From contig NZ_JAKGUG010000007.1 in the NCBI RefSeq assembly GCF_021568855.1, forward strand, positions 94,638 through 143,335: 48,698 nt of DNA, given 5' to 3'. The position numbers were made by a program, and so were the translations under genes. Source of the stretch: Dethiosulfovibrio russensis (GTDB lineage: Bacteria > Synergistota > Synergistia > Synergistales > Dethiosulfovibrionaceae). Under the pieces are notes generated by a model that searched no databases, had not been told where the DNA came from, and saw nothing but the letters and a program-made list of their open reading frames with translations. Position 1 is the stretch's first letter; every line of letters starts with the position of its first letter. Shown here piece by piece: positions 34,285-42,434 of this stretch.

Positions 34285-35243
34285 CAGTAACTCTCCCTGT
34301 CCTTGGCGTTGCGGAGGTTTCTGGCGTAGAAGACGTCGCCTCTCCAGTCGGCCTTGACCACGTCTCCGTCCGCCACCATCCGCTCCACCAGGGCGGGATC
34401 GTCGCCTTCCTGCTCGAGGAAACGGGCCACAGCCGCCTCTTTCATAGGGTGAACAGACAGTATGGACAACAGGGCATCTCGAACGTCCCCAGTTCTGGTG
34501 AAATCGTCGCCCTCGTAGGCGTTGAGTATCATGGGATTCAAACCGTGTGACTGGAAGGTGGCGGTAGCTACGGCCAGCCTTTCCTCGTCGACGCAGGCTA
34601 CGTCTGGACATGCGGGAGGACGGGTCGGAGACGAAAGTCGGCACACCGCAGGTGAAACCGACTCCAAAAAGGACGCCAAGGCCTCGAGCTGTTCGTCGCC
34701 GTCGTTCCCTCCGGCTATAAGCATGGTCTCGGTCTCCAGATGGCCTTCGTAGGAGGAGGCGAAGTTCCCGACCCCTTTCAATATGGAATCGAAGGAGAGT
34801 TTTTTATGGGGCCTGTCGACGAATCTCCAGACGTCTTCGGTAGCTCCGTCCACCTTGAGAGAGACCCAGTCGAACTGCATCAGCGCCTCTTGGACCTCAG
34901 GATCGCCTATCAGAGACGCGTTGGATATCACCGCTATAGGAACCCCGAAGGCCTTTATCTTCTCGGCCAGCGTTCCTATTCCCAGGTCCAGAGTAGGTTC
35001 GCCGTCGGGGACGAAGGCCAGATAGTCTACCGGATCTCCTGATTTTTTAAGATCCTCCAGCTTGGCCTCCACCTCCGCCGCTATGGCCGAGGGATCGAAA
35101 AAGTTCCGACGCTCGACGGACATATTCAAGGTGCTTCCCAACTGACAGTAGCGGCAGGCATAGCTGCATACCTTCGGGGGGATGTGGTTGACCCCCAGGC
35201 TGCGCCCCAACCTTCTAGACGGCACGGGACCGAATACGTGCAT
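34284..35243 (-). CDS. Radical SAM protein (COG0731-like)
   Basis: Cytosolic 4Fe-4S enzyme of 319 aa. The cluster-binding motif CSYACRYCQ (residues 27-35, CxxxCxxC) follows GPVPSRRLGRSLGVNHIPP. Then AFVPDGEPTLDLGIG and VISNASLIGDPEV give the SAM-binding strands of a TIM-barrel. The last ~70 residues look like a winged-helix add-on. It resembles the COG0731 group of uncharacterised radical SAM proteins. It is translationally coupled to the AIR-synthase-like gene. The reaction is unknown. Confidence 0.88.
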   Translation of the reverse strand: MHVFGPVPSRRLGRSLGVNHIPPKVCSYACRYCQLGSTLNMSVERRNFFDPSAIAAEVEAKLEDLKKSGDPVDYLAFVPDGEPTLDLGIGTLAEKIKAFGVPIAVISNASLIGDPEVQEALMQFDWVSLKVDGATEDVWRFVDRPHKKLSFDSILKGVGNFASSYEGHLETETMLIAGGNDGDEQLEALASFLESVSPAVCRLSSPTRPPACPDVACVDEERLAVATATFQSHGLNPMILNAYEGDDFTRTGDVRDALLSILSVHPMKEAAVARFLEQEGDDPALVERMVADGDVVKADWRGDVFYARNLRNAKDRESY

Positions 35244-35258
35244 GAGATGACCTCCTTA

Positions 35259-35286
35259 TATACGTATACATTGAGAATACATCTCA
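35259..35286 (-). promoter_or_regulatory. Paired palindromes in front of the radical SAM gene
   Basis: TATACGTATA (35259-35268) and TGAGA-N5-TCTCA (35272-35286) lie next to each other, 16-43 bp upstream of the radical SAM ATG, at the expected promoter place. They may be operators for unknown repressors. Confidence 0.35.
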
Positions 35287-35423
35287 CAAAGGGTCGAGGG
35301 ATATAGCCAAAAAGCGAGAAAAACCCTCTAATCTGGATCGATTAAAAAACTTGGGCTCAAGATCAACCAGAAGAAACACATCCGCTACCAGCAAAACTCA
35401 GCCAACATTTGCGTTTTTTCATG

Positions 35424-35651
35424 TCAGTGTATCTTTTCCCCGTTGATTTCGAAAACCTCTTCGCCGATAACCTCCAATAGAGTCCCAGGTTCGAATTCAG
35501 ATGAACCACCAGGCTTGACCTGGACATAGAAAGAGAAATAGTCTTCCCAAAGAAGGGTCTCAAATCGACAGATCAGGTGACGCCCATCCTTGAAGATTAT
35601 ATTCATATTTTTAGAACCATCATGCCTTCGGATTGCTTCAAGTAACTCCAC
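35424..35651 (-). CDS. Hypothetical protein, 75 aa
   Basis: No family recognised. The product is a small mostly beta-strand protein (KNMNIIFKDGRHLICRF, YFSFYVQVKPG, LEVIGEEVFEINGEKI). The start is a GTG at 35651 with AAAGGCGGTGA upstream. It lies between the radical SAM operon and the CRISPR repeat relic, on the same strand as both. There is no evident link to CRISPR function. No terminator was recognised. Confidence 0.5.
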   Translation of the reverse strand: MELLEAIRRHDGSKNMNIIFKDGRHLICRFETLLWEDYFSFYVQVKPGGSSEFEPGTLLEVIGEEVFEINGEKIH

Positions 35652-35704
35652 AACGTCACCGCCTTTCTGGGAAACTACCGAGATCCTCTAGATAATAGCC
35701 GAAT

Positions 35705-35733
35705 CGGTTCATCCCCACGTGTGTGGGGAACCC
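35705..35733 (-). CRISPR. Solitary type I-E CRISPR repeat
   Basis: The minus strand holds one 29-nt unit starting GGGTTCCCCACACACG and ending TGGGGATGAACCG. It has the CCCCAC/GTGGGG hairpin and the GATGAACCG 3' end typical of type I-E repeats. It lies 24 bp beyond the stop of the Cas2 remnant, in the expected orientation and order. No second copy is found in the window, so this is the stub of an array. Pairing with the Cas remnants makes chance similarity unlikely. Confidence 0.75.
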
Positions 35734-35757
35734 TCTTTTTCTTCTGCGAAAAACCCC

Positions 35758-35838
35758 TTATAAGGTATTTTTCGACACATCTTGAGGGGTATAACGGCTT
35801 AGCAAAAGACCACAATAATCCACAGGCTCTCGCCTAAG
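35758..35838 (-). pseudogene. cas2: C-terminal remnant of type I-E cas2
   Basis: RREPVDYCGLLLSRYTP, followed by a short tail and TAA at 35758. The end of E. coli Cas2e reads NRRTPVDLDGLRLVSFLP, so the match covers the C-terminal domain-swap strand. The preceding ~75 residues of Cas2 are missing; instead the frame runs upstream into the Cas1 remnant, so a deletion has fused the two genes in frame. A possible leader promoter (TTGTGG, 16 nt, TATACC) lies within it. Confidence 0.7.
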
Positions 35839-35973
35839 GATCTTCGTCTGACGGAATACGTCGCGACAGGCTCTACGGACCTCTCCTTCCGGATCCTCCG
35901 GGCTCTGACCGGCTATCCGAAAGGGCACAGGAACGACCGTCTCGAACTTAAAGACATTCGACGAATCAGCCTC
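35833..35973 (-). pseudogene. cas1: C-terminal remnant of type I-E cas1
   Basis: Read on the minus strand after a TAG at 35974-35976: NVFKFETVVPVPFRIAG, then EVRRACRDVFRQTKIL. The corresponding E. coli Cas1e segment reads IKFDTVVPKAFEIA and EVRLACRDIFRSSKTL. This is the helical C-terminal part just before the end of Cas1. About 200 N-terminal residues, including the catalytic Glu, His and Asp region, are gone. It is joined in frame to the Cas2 remnant and overlaps the out-of-frame tail of the Cas3 remnant. Confidence 0.75.
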
Positions 35974-36140
35974 CTAGGCGTTTCGATGATCGTATCGACG
36001 GCCGTCCCATTTAACGCCGTATTGTTTAGCCAGCGGAGAGCCACCGACGCCACGTCTAAACAGTGATAGACCAAGGGATGCCATCGATCCCCCTCGAATT
36101 TTCCCCAGTAACGAAACAGCTCGTCGTCGATAAAAGCCAT
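35913..36140 (-). pseudogene. cas3: N-terminal remnant of type I-E cas3
   Basis: ATG at 36140 with AGAGGTG upstream starts a protein whose first ~40 residues contain FRYWGKFEG and HPLVYHCLDVASVALRWL. E. coli Cas3 begins with HYWGKSS and LLIYHCLDVAAVA. The first histidine of the HD nuclease is therefore still present. After about residue 40 similarity stops and the frame ends in a random tail at 35913. Full-length Cas3 is ~900 aa, so more than 95 percent is lost. The natural start signals survive, so a short peptide may still be made. Confidence 0.78.
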
Positions 36141-36218
36141 AGACTTCACCTCTGAGCCACCCTAAAACACCATACCACCAAGCACCTTAAAATCAAGGAT
36201 CAATGCCGTAAAAAAATA

Positions 36219-36256
36219 AAAAAAGAGTCCCTAAAAACTCAGGAACTCCTTTTTTC
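36219..36256 (-). terminator. Terminator of the secreted hypothetical gene
   Basis: On the minus strand GAGTTCCT pairs with AGGGACTC (one G-U) around an 8-nt-plus loop, followed by TTTTTTT and a further T-rich run. It lies just past the stop of the gene ending at 36280. Confidence 0.65.
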
Positions 36257-36279
36257 GATATTTCATCTTAACTCTCAGA

Positions 36280-36846
36280 TCAATCCGCCGCTTTATGAAG
36301 GTCTCTGCTGGTCGGATGATATTCCAGTTCCATGGGGCCGTCGTATTCGCCGTCCACCATCTTGAAGAATATATCTATCAGTTTTTTGCAGAACTCCGGA
36401 TCGTCGTATCTCCGCTCAGCCGTGTCCATCCAGTGATGGAGCTTCATATGGACCGTCAGTCTGTGCCGTCTGTAAAACCCGGGCCAGTAATCCGCCCTGG
36501 CGTGCTCGGTAAGGAGAGCCAGTATCTCCGCCGGGTCCTCGGGCAGGGTTATAGCGACCGGAAGTCGAGACAGATCGTCCTGGGTGATCCTGCCATCCAG
36601 TGCTAATTTGGCAGCGTACTCTTTCTGGCTTTCCCGAGTCAAGGTAGAGAGACGATCGACGAAAAGTTTTTCCCATGTGGAGATCGTCCCCAAAGAGTCC
36701 AAAACCGCCGAAGCCGTTTCGTCCATATCGGGGTACTCTCTGGAGCGATACTCCGCCACGGTCTCGGCGAACAGAGGAGTTCCCAGAAGCAGACAGACCG
36801 CCGTGAGAACCGCCGGTAAACTATATCTCAAGGATGTCGTTCTCAT
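36280..36846 (-). CDS. Exported protein of unknown function, 188 aa
   Basis: Sec signal peptide at residues about 1-27 (LPAVLTAVCLLLGTPLFAE). The mature part is helical and acidic, with a central WPGFYRRHRLTVHMKLHHWM rich in His, Arg and Trp, and a C-terminal CKKLIDIFFKMVDGEYDGPM. No family recognised. The ATG at 36846 lies inside the end of the B3/B4-domain gene (26-bp overlap), so the two are probably translated together. Followed by a terminator. Confidence 0.65.
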   Translation of the reverse strand: MRTTSLRYSLPAVLTAVCLLLGTPLFAETVAEYRSREYPDMDETASAVLDSLGTISTWEKLFVDRLSTLTRESQKEYAAKLALDGRITQDDLSRLPVAITLPEDPAEILALLTEHARADYWPGFYRRHRLTVHMKLHHWMDTAERRYDDPEFCKKLIDIFFKMVDGEYDGPMELEYHPTSRDLHKAAD

Positions 36847-37531
36847 CGTCCAGTATGTGGACCGAGACGTCGCCTCCGCAGTGCTCTCGGACCATCTCGG
36901 CCAGCTCGTCCCCTATTGCTTTAAGATCCTGCAAAGAGACGGGAGGCATTCCCTCCACGTTTATGGCCACGTCGGTGGTCGTCTCGGTTATCTTGCTTCT
37001 GTCCCCGTTCTTCCAGCACCAGGCGCGGCAAAAGACGTCTCGGTTGCCGTCGTCGAAGTAGATTATCTCCCCTTCGTCCGGGTGTTCCAGAACGTCAGGC
37101 TTACCCAAGGGGACGTAATCCTCCATCCCGGACGCCACGTCCAGCCGAAGGTCTCCGGTAACCACCGAGAGATCGTCCCCCCCGCAGGGAACCATATGCC
37201 TCAGGCTGATGACGTTGAAGATGCACACCAGCTTGTTCACGAAGGGAAGATCGGTCCCCTTGCCGGTCCTTTTTATCAGGTTGGCAACCGAGGGGGGATA
37301 CTTGTTCGGGTTGATGCCCATGGATCGGAAGACCTCGCGCCAAGATGCTATACGGGGAATCTCCTTGTAATCGGCCAGATCGGACCTCTCCCTAACGTCC
37401 GCCTCGGCGGCCCTGAGCTTGGCCATCAGACTGTCGTCCTCTCCTCTATTGTCCGCTCCCTTCACCAGAACCACCGCTCTGCGGTACCCCTCGAACCTCT
37501 CGAAAACGCCGGATCCTATCTTTATATTCAT
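36821..37531 (-). CDS. B3/B4 tRNA-binding-domain protein
   Basis: Cytosolic protein of 236 aa built almost wholly of the B3/B4 domain known from the editing module of phenylalanyl-tRNA synthetase beta. Recognisable parts are WREVFRSMGINPNKYPPSVANLIKR (read as WREVFRSMGINPNKYPPS and VANLIKR), LPFVNKLVCIFNVISL, and CWKNGDRSKITETTTDVAINV. Free-standing versions may hydrolyse mischarged or D-aminoacyl-tRNA or related esters, but this is unproven. GGAGGT precedes the ATG at 37531. It lies downstream of the agmatinase-type gene on the opposite end of the strand (transcribed before the exported protein). Confidence 0.78.
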   Translation of the reverse strand: MNIKIGSGVFERFEGYRRAVVLVKGADNRGEDDSLMAKLRAAEADVRERSDLADYKEIPRIASWREVFRSMGINPNKYPPSVANLIKRTGKGTDLPFVNKLVCIFNVISLRHMVPCGGDDLSVVTGDLRLDVASGMEDYVPLGKPDVLEHPDEGEIIYFDDGNRDVFCRAWCWKNGDRSKITETTTDVAINVEGMPPVSLQDLKAIGDELAEMVREHCGGDVSVHILDDENDILEI

Positions 37532-37550
37532 GAATACCTCCGTAGATAAA

Positions 37551-38495
37551 TTAAATCTTAGCTTCCTGTCTCTTCAATATATGCCCCATGAACTCCAACA
37601 GGGTCATAGCGGCGATGCGGCAGGTGGCACCGGACGGATCGTACTGAGGAGCCACCTCCACCAGATCGAGACAGGCCACGTCGAACCTCCCGGCTATGCC
37701 CCTCAGTATGGCGGCCACCTCCTGATAGTACAGTCCCGCCGGCATGGGTGAGCCGGTGCCGGTGACCAGGGAGATGTCGAAGACGTCGATATCCACCGTG
37801 ACGTAGTAGCGATCTGCCTCGGGTATGGCCTCCACCACCGCCTCGGGGCCGATCCTTCGGACCTCCGACGCGGTCACCAGCCTGCTGCCGTACTCTCTGG
37901 CGTCGTCGAAGTCCTCTTTCCTGCTGCTTCCGACACCTCTCAGTCCTATCTGGGTCATGGGGCCTATGTGGTCCATCTCGGACATACGTCTCATAGGGCT
38001 GCCGTTGCCGAATCTCTGACCTCCGGGAGCCATGGACCAATCCAGGTGGGCGTCCAGCTGTATCACCCCTACGGTGCCGCCCAACTCGCTAAGGGCTCGA
38101 CCGACCGGTATCGATATGGAATGGTCGCCTCCGAGCACCACAGGGGTGGCCTTCCTGCGGAGGATCCTCCTGACCGAGTCCTCCACGTTGGCGAGGGAGT
38201 TCTCCATGTCGCCCTGGACCATGTCGGCGTCGCCGCAGTCCACTATCTTCCAGGGATCGCCCAGGAAGACCTCGTCCAGCTCGGGATCGTAGAACCCTCT
38301 GGAACCCCTGGCGTACTGGGTCGAGGCCTCCCTTATCCTTCTCGGGCCCAGCCTGGTGCCGCTGAGAAAACCGACGCCAAGGTCGTAAGGCACGCCGAGC
38401 ACCGCCATATCCGCCTCGATCCCATCCGCATCCCCGCAGATGGGATATTTGCCGAAAGAACATATACCTGTTATGGGCATATCCACTCTTTCCAT
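37551..38495 (-). CDS. speB: Agmatinase-type ureohydrolase
   Basis: Mn-dependent hydrolase of about 314 aa. Metal-binding motifs in order: GGDHSIS, DAHLDW, and VDIDVFDISLV, with the C-terminal LDLVEVAP. The N-terminal GVPYDLGVGFLSGTRLGPRRIRE is typical of agmatinase/guanidinobutyrase rather than arginase. It would release urea from agmatine, giving putrescine. Start chosen at the ATG at 38495, with AAAGGGTGG upstream; a GTG at 38504 is possible. No arginine decarboxylase is near, so the precise guanidino substrate is uncertain. It lies 19 bp upstream of the B3/B4 gene. Confidence 0.85.
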   Translation of the reverse strand: MERVDMPITGICSFGKYPICGDADGIEADMAVLGVPYDLGVGFLSGTRLGPRRIREASTQYARGSRGFYDPELDEVFLGDPWKIVDCGDADMVQGDMENSLANVEDSVRRILRRKATPVVLGGDHSISIPVGRALSELGGTVGVIQLDAHLDWSMAPGGQRFGNGSPMRRMSEMDHIGPMTQIGLRGVGSSRKEDFDDAREYGSRLVTASEVRRIGPEAVVEAIPEADRYYVTVDIDVFDISLVTGTGSPMPAGLYYQEVAAILRGIAGRFDVACLDLVEVAPQYDPSGATCRIAAMTLLEFMGHILKRQEAKI

Positions 38496-38522
38496 CCGAA
38501 CCACCCTTTCAGTATCGTCAGA

Positions 38523-40247
38523 TCAACGCTTCCCGTACTCCGTAGGTCCTTCGGGCCACGAGGTGGTCTTCAGCCACTCCATGGGATAACCCGCCTGGGT
38601 TCCCATCTGGCCCACGTTTATGAACCCGTCGTCGTACTTGACTATAAGCTCTTCGGAGAAATTCCACCAGCCGTCCACGGTACGACCGGCGTTTTCGTCG
38701 CAGAAGGAGGTTAGAAAACCGGCCAGTTTCTCCGGATTATTTCGATTTATCTCCATCGCATCTTTTTCTACCTCTTTGAGCTTTTCGAGGAAACCGGTCT
38801 CCAGAGCCTCACGACGGGAGACTATGTCGCAGTGGATGGCGTCGTATCTGAGTCCCGCCCAGTTGGAGACGAAGTTGAAGGCCCACCAGGCGCTGTCTCT
38901 GCTGAACAGAGAGGTGTCGCAGGTCTCCACCGAATCCGGAAGAGACTCCACCCCTACGAAGAAAGGCATGAACACCGTGTCAGCCGGTTTGTCCAGCCCT
39001 AGCCACATTATCCCTCCTATAGGATCGGGGAGCCAGCCCCTGGCCTGGTTTACGAAGGCATAGCCGCAGTAGGTCACAGAGATAGGACGCTCCCAGGCTC
39101 CGTCGAGCTTGCGTTTCGGGTCTCCCACGTCGCCCTTTCCGTCGTATGGTCCGTAGAAGCGGTCGGGGTATCCGAAGGGTCCTGCCGCCACTCCCTTGGT
39201 CAGGTCGAACTCGGTGCCCTCGTAACGGTCCCTATGTATGGCCATGACGTCACGGACCGACAGCTTTTTATCCGGCTTGATCGAGAAGGGATAGGCCTTC
39301 GTGTATCCGTCCTCCACCCAGGGGGACAGCCCCAGGGAGGGAGCGGCCAGGGAGAAGGCCCGCCAGACCCGGCGCAGGGAGTAGTACGGATGGTTGTACT
39401 CCCCAAGGCTCACGGTTCTGAGCCAATCCAAAGGCCCGTCGGAGGGCTTCCACCAGCCGTGTTTCTTTGCCACGGGAAATAGTTCCTTTCCCACCATCAT
39501 GTCCGGATCGTCCCGGTCCACCTCGCGGATGCGAAACTCGTTGGCTCCGACGAACATCTCTCCGTCCGGCACCCTCTTGGCGACCCAGAGCCCGCCGGTA
39601 CCCTCCGGAGAGGGGGCCATCTCCATTATCCAGCCCTCTTCCGTGTCGGCCACTGGAAGGGTCTCGCCCGTTCCGTAGTAGCCGTATTCCTCTATGAGGG
39701 ATCCCATGAGGGCTATGGCCTCTCTGGCGGTGCGGCATCTCTCCAAGGCCACACGGGAGAGCTCGGAGGAATAGAAGATCCTCTTCCCCGGCTCGGGCTT
39801 TGCCGTGATCTTGGCCCCGTCGGTACACTCTCCAAACATCAGCTGATGCTCGTTCATTATGCCGTAGTTGCCGTCGAAATAGGCGTAGGTGTGGGAAACC
39901 TGAGGGATGGTTCCGAGGGCGATAGACGGCTCATCTCCCATATAGGCCGGTCCTCTTCTGTCGGTTATCATTCTGGGATAGAGGAAACACCGATACTCGG
40001 GGAACTCTCCCATGGCCGCCGCTGAACAGTAGACGGCTCTGGTCTCCCCCTCCTCGTGATCCATGGCGGGAACGTAGACGATCCTCTGATCCATGAGATC
40101 GTTATCGTCCGAGTGAGACACCACGACCGACCCGTCCTCCGTCGCCCCCTTGGTAATCAGCATAGTCGTACAGCCGATGGCGGACGAAACGGTCAGCAAG
40201 GTCAACAGGAAAACGACAAACACAGTCGACACCGTAATTTTCTTCAC
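38523..40247 (-). CDS. Secreted C69-family dipeptidase
   Basis: Exported Ntn-hydrolase of 574 aa. The N-terminal export signal (VFVVFLLTLLTVSSAIG) ends directly at Cys26 (CTTMLITKGATEDGS), which becomes the N-terminal nucleophile of PepD/dipeptidase A enzymes. Other marks: VVSHSDDNDLMDQR, GIMNEHQLMFGECTDG, and WIMEMA. It would cleave dipeptides outside the inner membrane. The start is a GTG at 40247 after AAGGAGGGG. It is divergent from the OPT transporter gene, a logical partner for using peptides. Confidence 0.9.
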   Translation of the reverse strand: MKKITVSTVFVVFLLTLLTVSSAIGCTTMLITKGATEDGSVVVSHSDDNDLMDQRIVYVPAMDHEEGETRAVYCSAAAMGEFPEYRCFLYPRMITDRRGPAYMGDEPSIALGTIPQVSHTYAYFDGNYGIMNEHQLMFGECTDGAKITAKPEPGKRIFYSSELSRVALERCRTAREAIALMGSLIEEYGYYGTGETLPVADTEEGWIMEMAPSPEGTGGLWVAKRVPDGEMFVGANEFRIREVDRDDPDMMVGKELFPVAKKHGWWKPSDGPLDWLRTVSLGEYNHPYYSLRRVWRAFSLAAPSLGLSPWVEDGYTKAYPFSIKPDKKLSVRDVMAIHRDRYEGTEFDLTKGVAAGPFGYPDRFYGPYDGKGDVGDPKRKLDGAWERPISVTYCGYAFVNQARGWLPDPIGGIMWLGLDKPADTVFMPFFVGVESLPDSVETCDTSLFSRDSAWWAFNFVSNWAGLRYDAIHCDIVSRREALETGFLEKLKEVEKDAMEINRNNPEKLAGFLTSFCDENAGRTVDGWWNFSEELIVKYDDGFINVGQMGTQAGYPMEWLKTTSWPEGPTEYGKR

Positions 40248-40423
40248 GACAACCCCTCCTTGTACCTAAAATTAAAAATCATATTCGGATCGTTCTTCAT
40301 TATATGCCCAATAGCCATCGACGCAAAATGCCCAAAAACCAGACAAAGACGAATCAAATCTTACATATCCATACAATAGGACACAAAACCTTGACTGCCT
40401 ATTATATCAGTAAGAAGATAGTT

Positions 40424-40437
40424 TTGACTTTGGTCAA
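40424..40437. promoter_or_regulatory. Dyad between the dipeptidase and OPT genes
   Basis: TTGAC-TTTG-GTCAA is a perfect inverted repeat 29 bp upstream of the OPT start codon, in the divergent intergenic region. Possible operator; no regulator identified. Confidence 0.3.
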
Positions 40438-40466
40438 CAGTCTTAATTATTGAAGGAGGAATTTTT

Positions 40467-42434
40467 TTGAGTACTTCGGAGGAAACGAAGAAAGAGCCTA
40501 TTCGCAGGCTACCCGAAGAGGCCTACGAGGTGATGGACGGGGATCAATATCCGCCCTATGTCTCATCGGAGAAGAAGATACCGGAGCTGACCTTCAGGGC
40601 CATCTCTCTCGGCTTTATCCTTTCCATCGTCCTGGGAGCAGCCAACGCCTATCTGGGTCTCAAGGTCGGCATGACAGTATCGGCGTCCATACCGGCGGCG
40701 GTCATCTCGATGGGCATAATGAGGGGAATCCTCAAGAAGGGGACCATCCTGGAGAACAACATAGTCCAGACAATAGCGTCCTCCGGCGAGTCCCTGGCAG
40801 CGGGGGTCATCTTCACCGTGCCGGCCCTTTACATACTGGCCCGAACCAACCCTCAGCTGGTACCCCCCAAGCTGATCACCGTAACCCTCATGTCCGCCCT
40901 GGGAGGGCTGCTGGGACTGCTCTTCATGATCCCCCTGAGACGTTTCCTGATCGTCAAGGAACACGGGAACATCCCCTACCCCGAGGGAGCCGCCTGCGCC
41001 GAGGTCCTCGTTGCGGGCGAGGTCGGAGGAGCCCCGGCCAAGACATTGTTCGCCTCTCTCGGTCTGGCAGGAGTGTATCGTTTCGCCCAGGCGGGAATGA
41101 AGATCTTCCCCGAGGAGATCGAGTGGGGCATCAAGGGCTTCACCGGAGCCCATATAGGCGCCGACATATTCCCATCCCTCATGGGTGTGGGCTTCATCGT
41201 CGGTCGCAGGATAGCCACCATTATGCTCGTCGGAGGCGTGGTCGCCTGGCTGGGAGTCATCCCCCTGATAGAGTTCTTCGGAAGACACTCGGCCGACGCC
41301 ATCTTCCCGGCGGCTACGGCCATTTCGGAGCTCGGAGTGTGGGGGATATGGAATAAATACATCCGCTACGTCGGAGCCGGAGCGGTTGCTTTCGGAGGAC
41401 TCCTCAGCTTCGTGGAAGCCCTTCCCACCATTATCAACAGCTTCAAGGCCGTCATGAAACGCTCCAAGAACGACGACGGGACGCCGGAGAGAAGGACTCA
41501 GCAGGACCTTCCCGGAAAGATCGTCACATGGGGATCCCTTTTGGTCGCCGTGTCCATGCTCTTCGTACTTCCCATAGACAACACCGTCGCCAGGATAGTG
41601 TCCGCCATAGCGGTGGTCGTCTTCGGCTTCTTCTTCGTGACGGTCTCCAGCCGGATCGTCGGTCTGGTAGGAAGCTCCAACAACCCGGTGTCCGGGATGA
41701 CCATAGCCACCCTTCTGTTGACGGCCATTCTGGTCAAACTCGGTGGGATCTCCGGCATAGAGGGAATACTGGCGAGCCTCACGGCGGGATCGGTGGTCTG
41801 TATCGCCCTGGCCTGCGCCGGAGATATGTCTCAGGACCTCAAGACCGGATTCCTTGTCGGATCCACCCCCAAGTATCAGCAGATCGGGGAGATGATCGGA
41901 ACCGTAGCCGCCGCGCTGGTGATAGGGCTCGTCCTTATAATGCTGGACAGCACCTACGGTTTCGGCTCCAAGGAGCTCCCGGCTCCCCAGGCGGGGTTGA
42001 TGGCCATGGTCGTCCAGGGGATATTCCAGGGAGACCTGCCCTGGACCCTGGTGTGGATCGGAGCGGCTTTGGGACTCTGCGCCAGACTGGTCCAGATCCC
42101 GGTTCTTCCCTTCGGCATCGGCCTGTATCTTCCTGTCCATCTCTCCGTGCCGATCTTCTTCGGATCCCTCATCAGAGAGGCAGTCATGAAAAAGTTCCCC
42201 AAGGGGCACGAGAAGCACAAGCCCGCCCTGGAGACGGGAATGCTCATCAGCTCGGGCTTCGTAGCAGGAGACGCCCTCGTCGGCCTTCTGGCAGCCTTCC
42301 TGGCCTACGTCGGTGTGGCGGACAAGATCGCCGTCGGCGGGCCCCTCTCGGCGAGCGGAATCGGAGGACTGGCTCTTTTCATGGTGCTGGCTCTCTATAT
42401 GTACAGAAAGTGCTGCACCGCCGAAGCGGACTAA
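40467..42434 (+). CDS. OPT-family oligopeptide transporter
   Basis: Inner-membrane transporter of 655 aa with about 14-16 TM helices. Typical OPT stretches: GAANAYLGLKVGMTVSASIP, NNIVQTIASSGESLAAGVIF, PYPEGAACAEVL, and GDMSQDLKTGFLVGSTP with the conserved QDLKTG. It takes up oligopeptides or metal-peptide chelates with protons or sodium. The start is a TTG at 40467 preceded by AAGGAGGAA. A hairpin terminator follows. It is divergent from the secreted C69 dipeptidase. Confidence 0.93.
   Translation: MSTSEETKKEPIRRLPEEAYEVMDGDQYPPYVSSEKKIPELTFRAISLGFILSIVLGAANAYLGLKVGMTVSASIPAAVISMGIMRGILKKGTILENNIVQTIASSGESLAAGVIFTVPALYILARTNPQLVPPKLITVTLMSALGGLLGLLFMIPLRRFLIVKEHGNIPYPEGAACAEVLVAGEVGGAPAKTLFASLGLAGVYRFAQAGMKIFPEEIEWGIKGFTGAHIGADIFPSLMGVGFIVGRRIATIMLVGGVVAWLGVIPLIEFFGRHSADAIFPAATAISELGVWGIWNKYIRYVGAGAVAFGGLLSFVEALPTIINSFKAVMKRSKNDDGTPERRTQQDLPGKIVTWGSLLVAVSMLFVLPIDNTVARIVSAIAVVVFGFFFVTVSSRIVGLVGSSNNPVSGMTIATLLLTAILVKLGGISGIEGILASLTAGSVVCIALACAGDMSQDLKTGFLVGSTPKYQQIGEMIGTVAAALVIGLVLIMLDSTYGFGSKELPAPQAGLMAMVVQGIFQGDLPWTLVWIGAALGLCARLVQIPVLPFGIGLYLPVHLSVPIFFGSLIREAVMKKFPKGHEKHKPALETGMLISSGFVAGDALVGLLAAFLAYVGVADKIAVGGPLSASGIGGLALFMVLALYMYRKCCTAEAD

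Noticed and set aside
33253-34644. A 463-codon frame that would extend the AIR-synthase-like protein by 120 residues
   Set aside because: The extra part is Arg- and Gly-rich and shadows the radical SAM gene. The ATG at 34284 with GGGAG and stop-start overlap is the natural start.
35485-35500. tRNA-like GGTTCGAAT T-loop sequence
   Set aside because: It lies inside a small coding gene and no acceptor, D or anticodon stems can be folded around it.
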